In this document: positions 1-5,830 of the stretch, one piece after another
How positions within the stretch are numbered: the first letter of the stretch is position 1
Layout: every line of letters starts with the position of its first letter
NCBI GenBank assembly: GCA_030622295.1
Contig: JAUXGI010000028.1
Span: 1 to 8,536 of the forward strand
Reading direction: 5' to 3'
From: Planctomycetota bacterium
GTDB taxonomy: Bacteria; Planctomycetota; B129-G9
DNA: 8,536 nucleotides
Notes under the pieces: generated by a model
Databases searched by the model: none
The model's input: only the letters and a program-made list of their open reading frames with translations
Told to the model about the DNA's origin: nothing
Program-made: the position numbers and the translations under genes

Positions 1-17
1 GTCTGACCCCCTCGCCG

Positions 18-48
18 ATCCGCCTCGGGCGGATGGTGAGAAATGCGT
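18..48. repeat. palindrome plus GTGAGAAATGCG repeat copy
   Basis: Positions 18-34 are a variant (CTCGGG in the middle) of the palindrome ATCCGCCTCAGGCGGAT. Directly after it, 35-48 carries GGTGAGAAATGCGT, a copy of the dispersed spacer repeat. Positions 1-15 (GTCTGACCCCCTCGC) recur exactly at 5651-5665 and inverted at 1641-1655. The three modules together form a repeat mosaic about 50 bases downstream of the HDOD gene's stop. Confidence 0.6.
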
Positions 49-58
49 GTCAGCCAGT

Positions 59-93
59 GTCCGGCGTCCGACATCTGATATCCGGTCTCCGGT
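59..93. repeat. degenerate heptamer tandem repeat
   Basis: Five consecutive 7-base units can be read: GTCCGGC, GTCCGAC, ATCTGAT, ATCCGGT and CTCCGGT, roughly RTCCGRY. The array ends one unit short of the leftward gene's stop codon (TAA on the minus strand at 98-100). The string CCGGTCTCA at 89-97 recurs as the last nine bases of the window (8528-8536). It looks like a spacer microsatellite; no function is visible. Confidence 0.55.
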
Positions 94-97
94 CTCA

Positions 98-1561
98 TTA
101 GATGAAGATGGACTCGGCGGCGAGTATGCGGCCGAGGTCTTCCAGCACACCGTCCAGGTCGTCGTCGGTCAGGGGGATGTTCAGCCGGTCTCTGTTTTCC
201 TTGAGATTGATGTCGGGACACGAGAGGGTGCCGATGTTGTTCTTCATGCAAATCAGGTTTGAGAAATCGACGATAGCGGCCAGTTGCGAGGGCGGCGGGT
301 CGTTTTCGTCGCTGTGATGATTCGATATCACTTCCACCATGTTCTTTGACAGGCGCCACTTGCCGGCGACCGCCGCGCCTACCTGGCAGTGGTCGAATGA
401 AAATACATCGTACTCGGATTTCAGCACGGCCGCGCCCGGCGAGTCCGACCGGCCCGCCGAACCGTCAAGGACGGCTTCCTTTTGACTCAGCCAGCGCTCA
501 TATTCCTCGGGCATCTGGCGACATATCACGAGTCGGCCGATATCGTGAAGCAGGCCGGTGACGAAGGCCGTCTCCGGCTTTTCGAGGCCGGTCTTCTTTG
601 CGATGGTGCGGGATATCGCGGCGCAGGCGACGGAGTGTTCCCAGAGCGATTTCTGGCGGCTCTTGAAGCGGGCCGTTCCCTTGCCGGAGCCCGTCCCGCG
701 CACGGGTTTTTGCACGTACAGGCTGCGCACGCTTGCGGCGACGACGAGACTGCGCAGCGTGTTGAAGCCGAGTATGACCACGGCCTCGCTCAGGGTGTTG
801 ACGTCCATCCCGCAGCAGTAATAGGAACTGTTGGCAACCCTGAGTATCCTGGCGGTGAGAGCGGGGTCGTTCGAGATAATACGCTGGAGGTCCTGCGCCC
901 CCGTGTCGGCGCCTTCGACCATCTCGAGAACCTTGCCGGCGATACCCGGCATGGCGGGCAGTGTCTCAATCTTGCTGAGGACACGGCGGATATTCTCTTC
1001 GTCCTCTTTTGCCAGGACCCTTCTGGTCGTCGTCTTGGGCGGGTGGCCGGTGCGCTCTGTGGTGGGCGAGGCTTCCGTCTCATAGAGGACCTCAACGTGC
1101 GAGGCGAAGAGATTGATTATGTTCTTCAACGCGGCGGCGGCTTCGTCTGAGAAAGCGCTCTCGGAGCCGAAAAGCAGCACACCGGCAGGCCTGTCCCCGA
1201 TGACCAGCGGGACCAGGCATACGGACGGGGCGCCTCCCGTTAGTGCGCTCATCTCCTCTTCACCGCCGGAGGATGCGCCCAGTTCGGGGGGCTTGCATAC
1301 CGCGGGAAGCCGCTCTTCAAGGAGTTTCCGGTAAAGGGCCGACGCCTGGGTGGGGATGCGCCATGAGGAAATATCGCTGAACTGACCGCCTGAACAGGAG
1401 CGCCACCCGACCAGGTCCTCGCCCGTCAGGTAGAACAGCGCCGTGTGTCCGACGTTCTCGGCGCAAAGCGTCAGCAACTCCCCGGCGAGATGGTCGATGT
1501 TCGTATCCCGTGCAAGGAGGTCTTGTGCATGTGTGAGGACTTCGTCGGGTAGTTTCTGCAT
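98..1561 (-). CDS. GAF-like/HDOD domain signalling protein
   Basis: This 487-residue soluble protein has two regions. Residues about 15-160 have the alpha/beta pattern of a GAF-like sensor, with a conserved-looking strand around CLVPLVIGDRPAGVLLFG. Residues about 190-440 form an HDOD domain, recognised by LPAMPGIAGKVLEMV, then NDPALTARILRVANSS and the AVVILGFNTLRSLV helix. The HD motif LLHDIGRL (His339, Asp340), His391 and His415-His416 are all kept. HDOD proteins usually act as non-catalytic signalling scaffolds, often near cyclic di-GMP or chemotaxis genes. A Gly/Lys-rich linker (about 284-305) interrupts the domain. The ATG at 1561 has only a weak purine stretch before it. The DUF4388 gene lies 209 bases upstream on the same strand, so joint transcription is possible. 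The ligand and partner are unknown. Confidence 0.88.
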   Translation of the reverse strand: MQKLPDEVLTHAQDLLARDTNIDHLAGELLTLCAENVGHTALFYLTGEDLVGWRSCSGGQFSDISSWRIPTQASALYRKLLEERLPAVCKPPELGASSGGEEEMSALTGGAPSVCLVPLVIGDRPAGVLLFGSESAFSDEAAAALKNIINLFASHVEVLYETEASPTTERTGHPPKTTTRRVLAKEDEENIRRVLSKIETLPAMPGIAGKVLEMVEGADTGAQDLQRIISNDPALTARILRVANSSYYCCGMDVNTLSEAVVILGFNTLRSLVVAASVRSLYVQKPVRGTGSGKGTARFKSRQKSLWEHSVACAAISRTIAKKTGLEKPETAFVTGLLHDIGRLVICRQMPEEYERWLSQKEAVLDGSAGRSDSPGAAVLKSEYDVFSFDHCQVGAAVAGKWRLSKNMVEVISNHHSDENDPPPSQLAAIVDFSNLICMKNNIGTLSCPDINLKENRDRLNIPLTDDDLDGVLEDLGRILAAESIFI

Positions 1562-1640
1562 GTCTTTCTTGCCTGGTTGGTTTCAGCGTAGTAGTCCGTC
1601 AACCTTAACACTATGAGTTGAATACCGTGTGAGGGCTTTA

Positions 1641-1722
1641 GCGAGGGGGTCAGACGCTGAGGAGCCCCGTCCGCCTCAGGCGGATTGGGGCGGGAATCCG
1701 CCTCAGGCGGATGACTCCCCGA
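1641..1722. repeat. composite palindromic element, copy 1
   Basis: This spacer element lies between the HDOD and DUF4388 genes. It contains two copies of the palindrome TCCGCCTCAGGCGGA (1670-1684 and 1697-1711), the first enclosed by CCCC/GGGG arms. Its first 24 bases (1641-1664) are the exact reverse complement of 5642-5665. Its last part, from the second palindrome through GACTCCCCGAG (1713-1723), repeats in direct orientation at 5669-5695. It is probably a non-autonomous repeat of REP or MITE type; no transposase is nearby. Confidence 0.65.
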
Positions 1723-1755
1723 GTGTACCGCGAACCTCCATCTTTAATCTTGACG

Positions 1756-1769
1756 GAGCGGTAGCGCTC
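1756..1769 (-). other. short hairpin after the DUF4388 stop
   Basis: GAGCG and CGCTC are separated by four bases, just downstream of the DUF4388 stop codon read leftward. No T-run follows, so it is at best a weak terminator or an RNA 3'-end stabiliser. Confidence 0.3.
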
Positions 1770-1770
1770 T

Positions 1771-2520
1771 TCAGAGGGTGTCATGCTCGGACTCCGGCAC
1801 CGCGGCAAGGGGTTTCTCACCGGGATTCTCGAGGAGTTCAAGCACGGCCGCGTCGAGCAAAGTCACAAGGGCGGTACAGGTTTCCAGTTCGCTGGTTTGA
1901 GCGGCGGCACAGAGTTCCTTGACGGATATGCCGGCATCAGGGATGAGCGCCGCGACTTCGCGTGCGGCCTCATCCAGGCCGTCCAGGGCGTTTCGGTCCC
2001 TCACGCCGACCATGGCTTCCATGTCCGGCAGCGTTGAACGCACCTTGCGCCATTCATCCACCTGCCTGGCCGCGCTCATGACGAGTTCCGTGGTCTCTAT
2101 CTCGTGCATGACGGCTCCGGCCGATGACGCATCCATCTCGAAGAAATTGAAAGCGCCCTCTATCCAGGAAAAAAGCGAATAGAACTGGTCCTCGGTCTGG
2201 CGCTGAAGTTCGCCCTGGAGTTCTTCCTCGTTCAGTATGCCGCGCGCCACCATCAGCCTGCCGAGTGGTTCGCCGGTGTGCCGGCGTTTGGCCAGGAGTA
2301 ACTTCAGGTCTTCATTGTCTCTGGGGTCTACGTCCTTGAAATACTTGTCCAGCAGGTAGCGGTCGTGCTGCTCCCGGGTGAGGACGACTCGGCCGCAGTT
2401 GAAGTAGATGGTGCGCTCGGCGTCTGTTGTAACGACGGTCAGCATGCCGGTCTTGTGCCCGCTGCCGATAATCTGGAGCACTTCCGGCAGACCGAGTGTT
2501 GAGAAATCTCCCTGCAGCAT
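1771..2520 (-). CDS. DUF4388 (PatA N-terminal-like) domain protein
   Basis: The protein has 249 residues. The start MLQGDFSTLGLPEVLQIIG, then the strand TGMLTVV and the YFNCGRVV turn are the signature of DUF4388, the domain also found at the N-terminus of PatA-type response regulators. Residues 1 to about 130 cover this domain, including GEPLGRLMVARGILNEEEL and the FSWIEGAFNFFE strand. Residues about 140-249 are a mostly helical tail that could be a winged-helix-like module; no DNA-binding motif can be named. The ATG at 2520 was chosen because the domain begins right there and GGGAG lies seven bases upstream. An in-frame ATG at 2574 and a TTG at 2595 would add residues unlike the family. The family is linked to signalling and surface motility, but its biochemical role is unknown. 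The HDOD gene lies directly downstream. Confidence 0.87.
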   Translation of the reverse strand: MLQGDFSTLGLPEVLQIIGSGHKTGMLTVVTTDAERTIYFNCGRVVLTREQHDRYLLDKYFKDVDPRDNEDLKLLLAKRRHTGEPLGRLMVARGILNEEELQGELQRQTEDQFYSLFSWIEGAFNFFEMDASSAGAVMHEIETTELVMSAARQVDEWRKVRSTLPDMEAMVGVRDRNALDGLDEAAREVAALIPDAGISVKELCAAAQTSELETCTALVTLLDAAVLELLENPGEKPLAAVPESEHDTL

Positions 2521-2615
2521 TTGTCTGCTCCCGAAGTTGGACCTTGTGTTCTTGATACCCGGGGCCGGGTGCATGTAAGAATCCTGGATTTTCAAATCGT
2601 CTCCAAGTTCCGCGA

Positions 2616-2694
2616 GGGGACAGTCAACAATCTACGCCCCGACCTTCATTTTAGTTTTCAGATGATTGTCGGGGCCGTAATTGTGACAGTCCCC
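2616..2694. repeat. long imperfect foldback (REP/MITE-like)
   Basis: The outer arms GGGGACAGTCA (2616-2626) and TGACAGTCCCC (2684-2694) pair at 10 of 11 positions. Pairing continues inward as CAAT/ATTG and TACG/CGTA, then CCCCGAC/GTCGGGG (2637-2643 with 2668-2674), around a loop of about 24 bases rich in A and T. The whole unit sits in the spacer between lpxH and the DUF4388 gene. No T-run follows on either strand, so a mobile or REP-type repeat is likelier than a terminator. Confidence 0.6.
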
Positions 2695-2765
2695 GTCGCT
2701 CACTTTCCAAGATTTTTACATGCTTCCCCCGGGGCCAATCCGCTTTGAATCAGTGAACGCTCACA

Positions 2766-3503
2766 TCATAATGTGCGCAGTTCGAAGCGGCCGTCGGAGT
2801 ATTCCACGTAGGAGCCGCCGGTCTCCCACTCGCCCAGCACGTACAGGGTCCTGGGCACGCCGTCCACCGTGATGCGTTTCATGTACGGCCCCTGGGCCGG
2901 GTGAACGTGGCCGCATATCAGCACGTCGCAGCCCTTGCGAAAAGCGGCGGCCACGGACTTCATCACGAGGTCTCTGACGTGCGCGGGCTTTCGCCGGGTG
3001 GCGCGCTTGCTGTGGCCGCGGTAGCCGCTGGCAAGGTAATGACCGAGCCGCACGGGCAGCAACCGGAACAGTTTCTTCACGGGCGCGCTGCGGATTATCG
3101 ACGCAAACTGGTGGTACCTGCTGTCGCGTGTGCAGAGGAAGTCTCCGTGCGCGAGACACACCTTCCGGTCTCCCAGCGTTATCGACATTTCCGGCGGAAA
3201 GACCTTCGCGCCGGTGGCCTTCTCAAACCCGCGCCCGACGTGAAAGTCGCGATTGCCGGGCAGGAAGGCCAGGTCCGAGCCGGAAGAGTGCAACCGCCTG
3301 AGCGCCGAGAGTACGCGCGCGTGCTCCGGCAGTTTTGCATGTCGCGGCCCCACCCAGAAGTCAAACAGGTCCCCCAGGATGTAGAGTGCGTCGACGCGGC
3401 CTTCCAGGCTTTCGACAAAACGGAGAAACCTCTCCTCCTTATCGGGCCTTGAGCCGCTCAGATGAACGTCCGCCAGGAAGACTATTCTCTTCTTATCGCT
3501 CAT
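2766..3503 (-). CDS. lpxH: UDP-2,3-diacylglucosamine diphosphatase (LpxH)
   Basis: LpxH hydrolyses UDP-2,3-diacylglucosamine to lipid X and UMP, the fourth step of lipid A synthesis, at the inner face of the cytoplasmic membrane. The 245 residues match the usual length of about 240. All calcineurin-like metallophosphoesterase motifs are present in order: ADVHL (Asp12, His14), GDLFDFW (Asp45), GNRDF (Asn84, Arg85, Asp86), HGD (119-121) and GHVH (198-201). The segment HGDFLCTRDSRYHQF and the later SKRATRRKP match the LpxH subfamily rather than generic phosphoesterases. The ATG at 3503 gives an N-terminus that enters the first strand directly; no clear Shine-Dalgarno site precedes it. A sigma-54-type promoter lies about 60 bases upstream of the start. 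No other lipid A genes are adjacent, so the gene appears to be transcribed alone. Confidence 0.93.
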   Translation of the reverse strand: MSDKKRIVFLADVHLSGSRPDKEERFLRFVESLEGRVDALYILGDLFDFWVGPRHAKLPEHARVLSALRRLHSSGSDLAFLPGNRDFHVGRGFEKATGAKVFPPEMSITLGDRKVCLAHGDFLCTRDSRYHQFASIIRSAPVKKLFRLLPVRLGHYLASGYRGHSKRATRRKPAHVRDLVMKSVAAAFRKGCDVLICGHVHPAQGPYMKRITVDGVPRTLYVLGEWETGGSYVEYSDGRFELRTL

Positions 3504-3536
3504 TATTCATTCAGGGGACAAACTTTGAGTACCTTC

Positions 3537-3554
3537 CCCGCATTTCTCACCACG
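3537..3554 (+). repeat. dispersed spacer repeat CCCGCATTTCTCACCACG
   Basis: This is the fullest copy of the repeat. The identical 18-mer occurs inverted at 7428-7445. Close copies are at 5566-5583 and 8359-8376, with diverged copies at 35-48, 3669-3686 and 6468-6484. This copy falls in the predicted lpxH leader. Confidence 0.7.
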
Positions 3555-3573
3555 AGCCTTGCAAGTTCCACCC

Positions 3574-3589
3574 CGCAACATGGGTGCCA
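3574..3589 (-). promoter_or_regulatory. sigma-54 promoter (-24/-12) for lpxH
   Basis: Read leftward, the sequence is TGGCACC-CATG-TTGCG, matching the sigma-54 consensus TGGCACG-N4-TTGC at all but one strongly conserved position. The essential GG and GC are spaced by exactly ten bases. The expected start of transcription, near 3563, gives a leader of about 60 bases before the lpxH ATG. Transcription would need an enhancer-binding activator. Confidence 0.6.
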
Positions 3590-3609
3590 TTCCTTTCATC
3601 GGCAGAAAT

Positions 3610-3627
3610 ACGCTCTTTTTTGAGCGT
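3610..3627. other. inverted repeat ACGCTC-T6-GAGCGT
   Basis: Perfect 6-base arms flank a run of six T's. It lies about 50-65 bases upstream of the predicted lpxH transcription start. It could be an operator or a small hairpin; there is no trailing T-run to make it a terminator. Confidence 0.35.
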
Positions 3628-3668
3628 GACAGGCCGGCCTCTTCACGTCTTCCGTCAAGGGGTATTGG

Positions 3669-3686
3669 CCCGCATTTCGTGGTGAG
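3669..3686 (+). repeat. partial copy of the CCCGCATTTC repeat
   Basis: The first ten bases (CCCGCATTTC) match the dispersed repeat. The remainder, GTGGTGAG, is the reverse complement of the CTCACCAC seen in the full copy at 3537-3554, so the two copies can partly pair with each other. Confidence 0.45.
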
Positions 3687-3694
3687 AGGCGCAG

Positions 3695-3751
3695 ATTGGG
3701 GAAAATCGCGGTGTTGGGAAAGACAATTCCCATAATGGCCGCGCCCCCAAT
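3695..3751. promoter_or_regulatory. three-part dyad, possible activator site
   Basis: Three nested inverted repeats share one centre: ATTGGGG/CCCCAAT (3695-3701 with 3745-3751), CGCGG/CCGCG (3707-3711 with 3739-3743) and TGGGAA/TTCCCA (3715-3720 with 3727-3732). It lies about 72-128 bases upstream of the predicted rightward sigma-54 transcription start and about 132-188 bases upstream of the leftward one, where enhancer-binding proteins usually bind. The enhancer role is inferred; it could also simply be a repeat-derived hairpin. Confidence 0.4.
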
Positions 3752-3796
3752 GTTGTAAGTAGCGGTATCGCAGTAGGATATAAAGGTTATGGGAAA

Positions 3797-3812
3797 TGGC
3801 ACGGACATTGCT
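3797..3812 (+). promoter_or_regulatory. sigma-54 promoter (-24/-12) for the GGDEF/HD-GYP gene
   Basis: TGGCACG-GACA-TTGCT is a full match to the sigma-54 consensus, with the GG and GC elements ten bases apart. Transcription would begin near 3823, leaving a leader of about 150 bases before the chosen ATG at 3970. The site overlaps the most upstream in-frame ATG (3796), which argues against that start. Confidence 0.65.
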
Positions 3813-3872
3813 GCCAGACATACTGGTCATATCCCTCATATCGTTTGATTCTACCGGTTCCATGCCAAAGTC

Positions 3873-3884
3873 CGGGAATTCCCG
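3873..3884. promoter_or_regulatory. 12-base palindrome in the leader
   Basis: CGGGAATTCCCG is a perfect palindrome about 50 bases after the predicted transcription start of the cyclic di-GMP gene. It could be a repressor site or be chance. Confidence 0.25.
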
Positions 3885-3969
3885 AATTCAGTCCATCCCA
3901 GCCGGAAAAGAACCAGGGTGGCTATCTGGTGAAAGCCATTCAGTCACACCGAACTGCGGAAAAGAAGCA

Positions 3970-5565
3970 ATGTTTAGGGACAACTACAAAAGATGGAAGT
4001 TCCTTGCAAAGATGCTGGCCAAGGGCCTGGCACTGGGCCTGCTTTGCTGTACGTTCGTGCTGGCGGAAGAGAGTCTCCGTACCGGCTGGGCGGCGGTCAG
4101 TCGGCCACTGTCGGGTAATCCCTGGTCGCTGGAAGATGTCTCCGCAGAAATGGCATCCGCCGGAGGCTGGACTGAAATCGCGTCCAAATTGAACAATGCC
4201 TCCTATCTTGTTCCTTCCGTCCTCATACTGGCAACCTGTTCGCTGTTCGGGCTGTGCGAGGGGATGAGGCTGGTGCAAATCGCCAGACTGCGTGAGACGG
4301 TGAAGTGCGAATCCGAGCGCACGATCGTCGAAACCAACCGGCTGCGCAAGCGGTCTTTGACGGACCCCCTGACCAGGCTGGCAAACCGCAGGCTTTTCTT
4401 TGAACAACTCGGCAAGGAAATCAAAAGGGCCGAAAGACACGGCCAGCCTCTTTCCTGTCTGATGCTGGACCTGGATTTTTTCAAGAACGTGAACGATACC
4501 TTCGGCCACCAGTTCGGAGACCACGTCCTGCGCAACGTCGCCTCTATCTTGAAGACCTACTGCCGGGAAATCGACACGATAGCCCGATACGGCGGCGAGG
4601 AATTCGCCGTAATCATGCCCAGCACCACTCCCGAGGACGCTGAAGTACTGGCGGAAAGGCTGAGAGAGAAGGTGGCTTCCCATGTTTTCGCCAAGGGAGA
4701 TGCCTCCACCAGACTGACCGTCAGCATCGGGGTGGGCGGCTGGACGCCGGACCGTCCTGTGACGTCGGAGAACCTGCTGCACGAGGCGGACGCCGCCCTG
4801 TACGAGGTCAAGGCCTCCGGCCGAAACGGCGTTCTGACCTGGGGTGGCGCGCACCACGGCACAAAAGACGTATGCACTCAGTATCTGGACGAGCGCCGGT
4901 TCTCGGACCTGTGCGACAGGCTGAGCAACTTCTCGCACGACCTGAAGCACACCTACCTGTCGAGGGTGGACTCGTTGCTGAGCGCCGTGGAGTTTCCCGA
5001 CGCCTATACGCGTTCCCACTTTTTTGACGTGGCCTACTACGCGCTGGGAATCTCGAATCAGTTGGGCCTGAGCGATGAGGAGTCCGAGGTTATCAAGACC
5101 GCCGCACACCTGCACGACATCGGCAAGATAGGCATGGACGAGAGGCTTCTGTGCAAACCGGGCAAACTGACCCCAAAGGAATCACAGGCCATGAAGGAAC
5201 ACCCGCGCCTGGCTGCACAGATCCTGCGCCCGCTGAAATTCCTCTCCAGGGAAATAACGCTGATAGCGTACCACCATGAAGGATACGACGGCAAGGGTTA
5301 TCCACACGGCCTGAAAGGAGATGGAATCCCTCTTGGCTCCAGGATAATCGCCGTGGCGGATGCCTTCAGCGCCATGACTACGGAGAGACCTTACTGCCGG
5401 GCGGTCTGCTCGGAGGAGGCCATATGGAAACTTATCAATAATGCCGGTACGCAGTTCGACCCCGGCATTGTCAAGGCGTTTCTCCAGGCCGTCAGCAGCG
5501 GCAAGATAAACCTGCCGGATGACAGCGTCCAGCCTCAAACGCTTCGTGCCGCGCTCGCCGACTGA
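3970..5565 (+). CDS. membrane-anchored GGDEF / HD-GYP cyclic di-GMP enzyme
   Basis: The protein has 531 residues. Two membrane helices (about 12-31 and 78-98) flank a short periplasmic segment, placing both catalytic domains in the cytoplasm. The GGDEF domain (about 128-290) has DLDFFKNVND, the active-site loop GGEEF (208-212) and an intact inhibitory I-site, R199-x-x-D202, five residues before the loop. The HD-GYP domain (about 330-515) keeps His350, HDIGKIG (His382, Asp383), His411, HHEGYDGKGYP (435-445) and Asp464. It can thus in principle make cyclic di-GMP from GTP and degrade it again; which activity dominates cannot be read from sequence. The ATG at 3970 was chosen because a positive N-terminus leads straight into the first helix. 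Upstream in-frame ATGs (3796, 3862) would place extra polar residues first, and the first overlaps the sigma-54 promoter. The gene stands alone. Confidence 0.92.
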   Translation: MFRDNYKRWKFLAKMLAKGLALGLLCCTFVLAEESLRTGWAAVSRPLSGNPWSLEDVSAEMASAGGWTEIASKLNNASYLVPSVLILATCSLFGLCEGMRLVQIARLRETVKCESERTIVETNRLRKRSLTDPLTRLANRRLFFEQLGKEIKRAERHGQPLSCLMLDLDFFKNVNDTFGHQFGDHVLRNVASILKTYCREIDTIARYGGEEFAVIMPSTTPEDAEVLAERLREKVASHVFAKGDASTRLTVSIGVGGWTPDRPVTSENLLHEADAALYEVKASGRNGVLTWGGAHHGTKDVCTQYLDERRFSDLCDRLSNFSHDLKHTYLSRVDSLLSAVEFPDAYTRSHFFDVAYYALGISNQLGLSDEESEVIKTAAHLHDIGKIGMDERLLCKPGKLTPKESQAMKEHPRLAAQILRPLKFLSREITLIAYHHEGYDGKGYPHGLKGDGIPLGSRIIAVADAFSAMTTERPYCRAVCSEEAIWKLINNAGTQFDPGIVKAFLQAVSSGKINLPDDSVQPQTLRAALAD

Positions 5566-5583
5566 CCCGCATTTCTCAGCACG
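5566..5583 (+). repeat. dispersed repeat copy abutting a stop codon
   Basis: CCCGCATTTCTCAGCACG begins at the first base after the TGA of the GGDEF/HD-GYP gene and differs from the fullest copy by one base. The same arrangement is seen after the gene ending at 8358 and, diverged, after rnc. Confidence 0.65.
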
Positions 5584-5591
5584 CGAGAGCA

Positions 5592-5697
5592 GGCTCGGGG
5601 AGTCAGACCCTTTCCCGTCGGCCCCGATAAATCGGGGCCTCCTCCTCAGCGTCTGACCCCCTCGCTGCTCCGCCTCAGGCGGATGACTCCCCGAGCC
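5592..5697. repeat. composite palindromic element with 13-bp inverted ends, copy 2
   Basis: The outer ends GGCTCGGGGAGTC (5592-5604) and GACTCCCCGAGCC (5685-5697) are a perfect 13-base inverted pair. Inside are GTCAGAC/GTCTGAC (5602-5608 with 5651-5657), a strong hairpin GGCCCCGAT-AA-ATCGGGGCC (5620-5639) and the palindrome CCGCCTCAGGCGG (5670-5682). It shares 24- and 27-base stretches with the element at 1641-1722. A non-autonomous mobile repeat or large REP-type unit is likely. Confidence 0.65.
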
Positions 5698-5748
5698 TCT
5701 CCAGCGAATTCCGCGTTCCATGGTACAAGACCCGCTCGGCCCGCCCCC

Positions 5749-5807
5749 AAAAAAAGAGTGGCAGGCTTCGGCGGATTGCCCATGTGGGCGAATGCGCCGA
5801 ACCTGCC
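5749..5807 (-). terminator. leftward intrinsic terminator
   Basis: An imperfect stem of about 20 base pairs forms from GGCAGG/CCTGCC (5760-5765 with 5802-5807), TTCGGCG/CGCCGAA (5767-5773 with 5795-5801), ATT/AAT and GCCC/GGGC around the loop ATGT. Read leftward it is followed by ACTC and seven T's (5755-5749). It would stop transcripts coming from rnc or from the sigma-54-type promoter at 6303-6318. The four-base gap before the T-run makes the call less than certain. Confidence 0.55.
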
Positions 5808-5830
5808 TTCCCCTGCAGTTCAAAATAAGT

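Larger units (their letters stand above)
3504..3969. other. divergent regulatory spacer
   Basis: This 466-base spacer lies between lpxH and the GGDEF/HD-GYP gene and I see no credible coding sequence in it. It holds two opposed sigma-54-type promoters (3574-3589 leftward, 3797-3812 rightward), a large three-part dyad between them (3695-3751), a T-loop hairpin (3610-3627), two repeat copies (3537-3554 and a partial one at 3669-3686), and a palindrome in the right-hand leader (3873-3884). Confidence 0.6.

Noticed and set aside
482..1150. 222-codon plus-strand frame inside the HDOD gene
   Set aside because: Shadow of the HDOD coding sequence; no family resemblance.
2521..2595. Longer start (ATG 2574 or TTG 2595) for the DUF4388 protein
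   Set aside because: The domain begins at the ATG at 2520 with a well-placed GGGAG; the extra residues are unlike the family and cross a GC-rich hairpin.
3507..3863. 118-codon minus-strand frame upstream of lpxH
   Set aside because: It runs through repeats, both sigma-54 sites and the dyad; composition and content do not look coding.
3796..3969. Longer start (ATG 3796 or 3862) for the GGDEF/HD-GYP protein
   Set aside because: The first overlaps the sigma-54 promoter. Both add polar residues before a well-formed N-terminal membrane anchor at 3970, and neither has a ribosome binding site.
3823..3969. Cyclic di-GMP riboswitch in the leader of the GGDEF/HD-GYP gene
   Set aside because: Looked for because of the gene's role, but no class I (GEMM) conserved core or matching stems could be recognised.
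4028..4043. TGGCACT-GGGC-CTGCT, a sigma-54-like match
   Set aside because: It lies inside codons for the first membrane helix (Leu/Ala-rich), deviates in the -12 box and has no gene start downstream.
3940..5115. 391-codon open frame on the minus strand inside the GGDEF/HD-GYP gene
   Set aside because: It is antisense to a gene with clear domains; its Gln/Val-rich composition is typical of a shadow frame.
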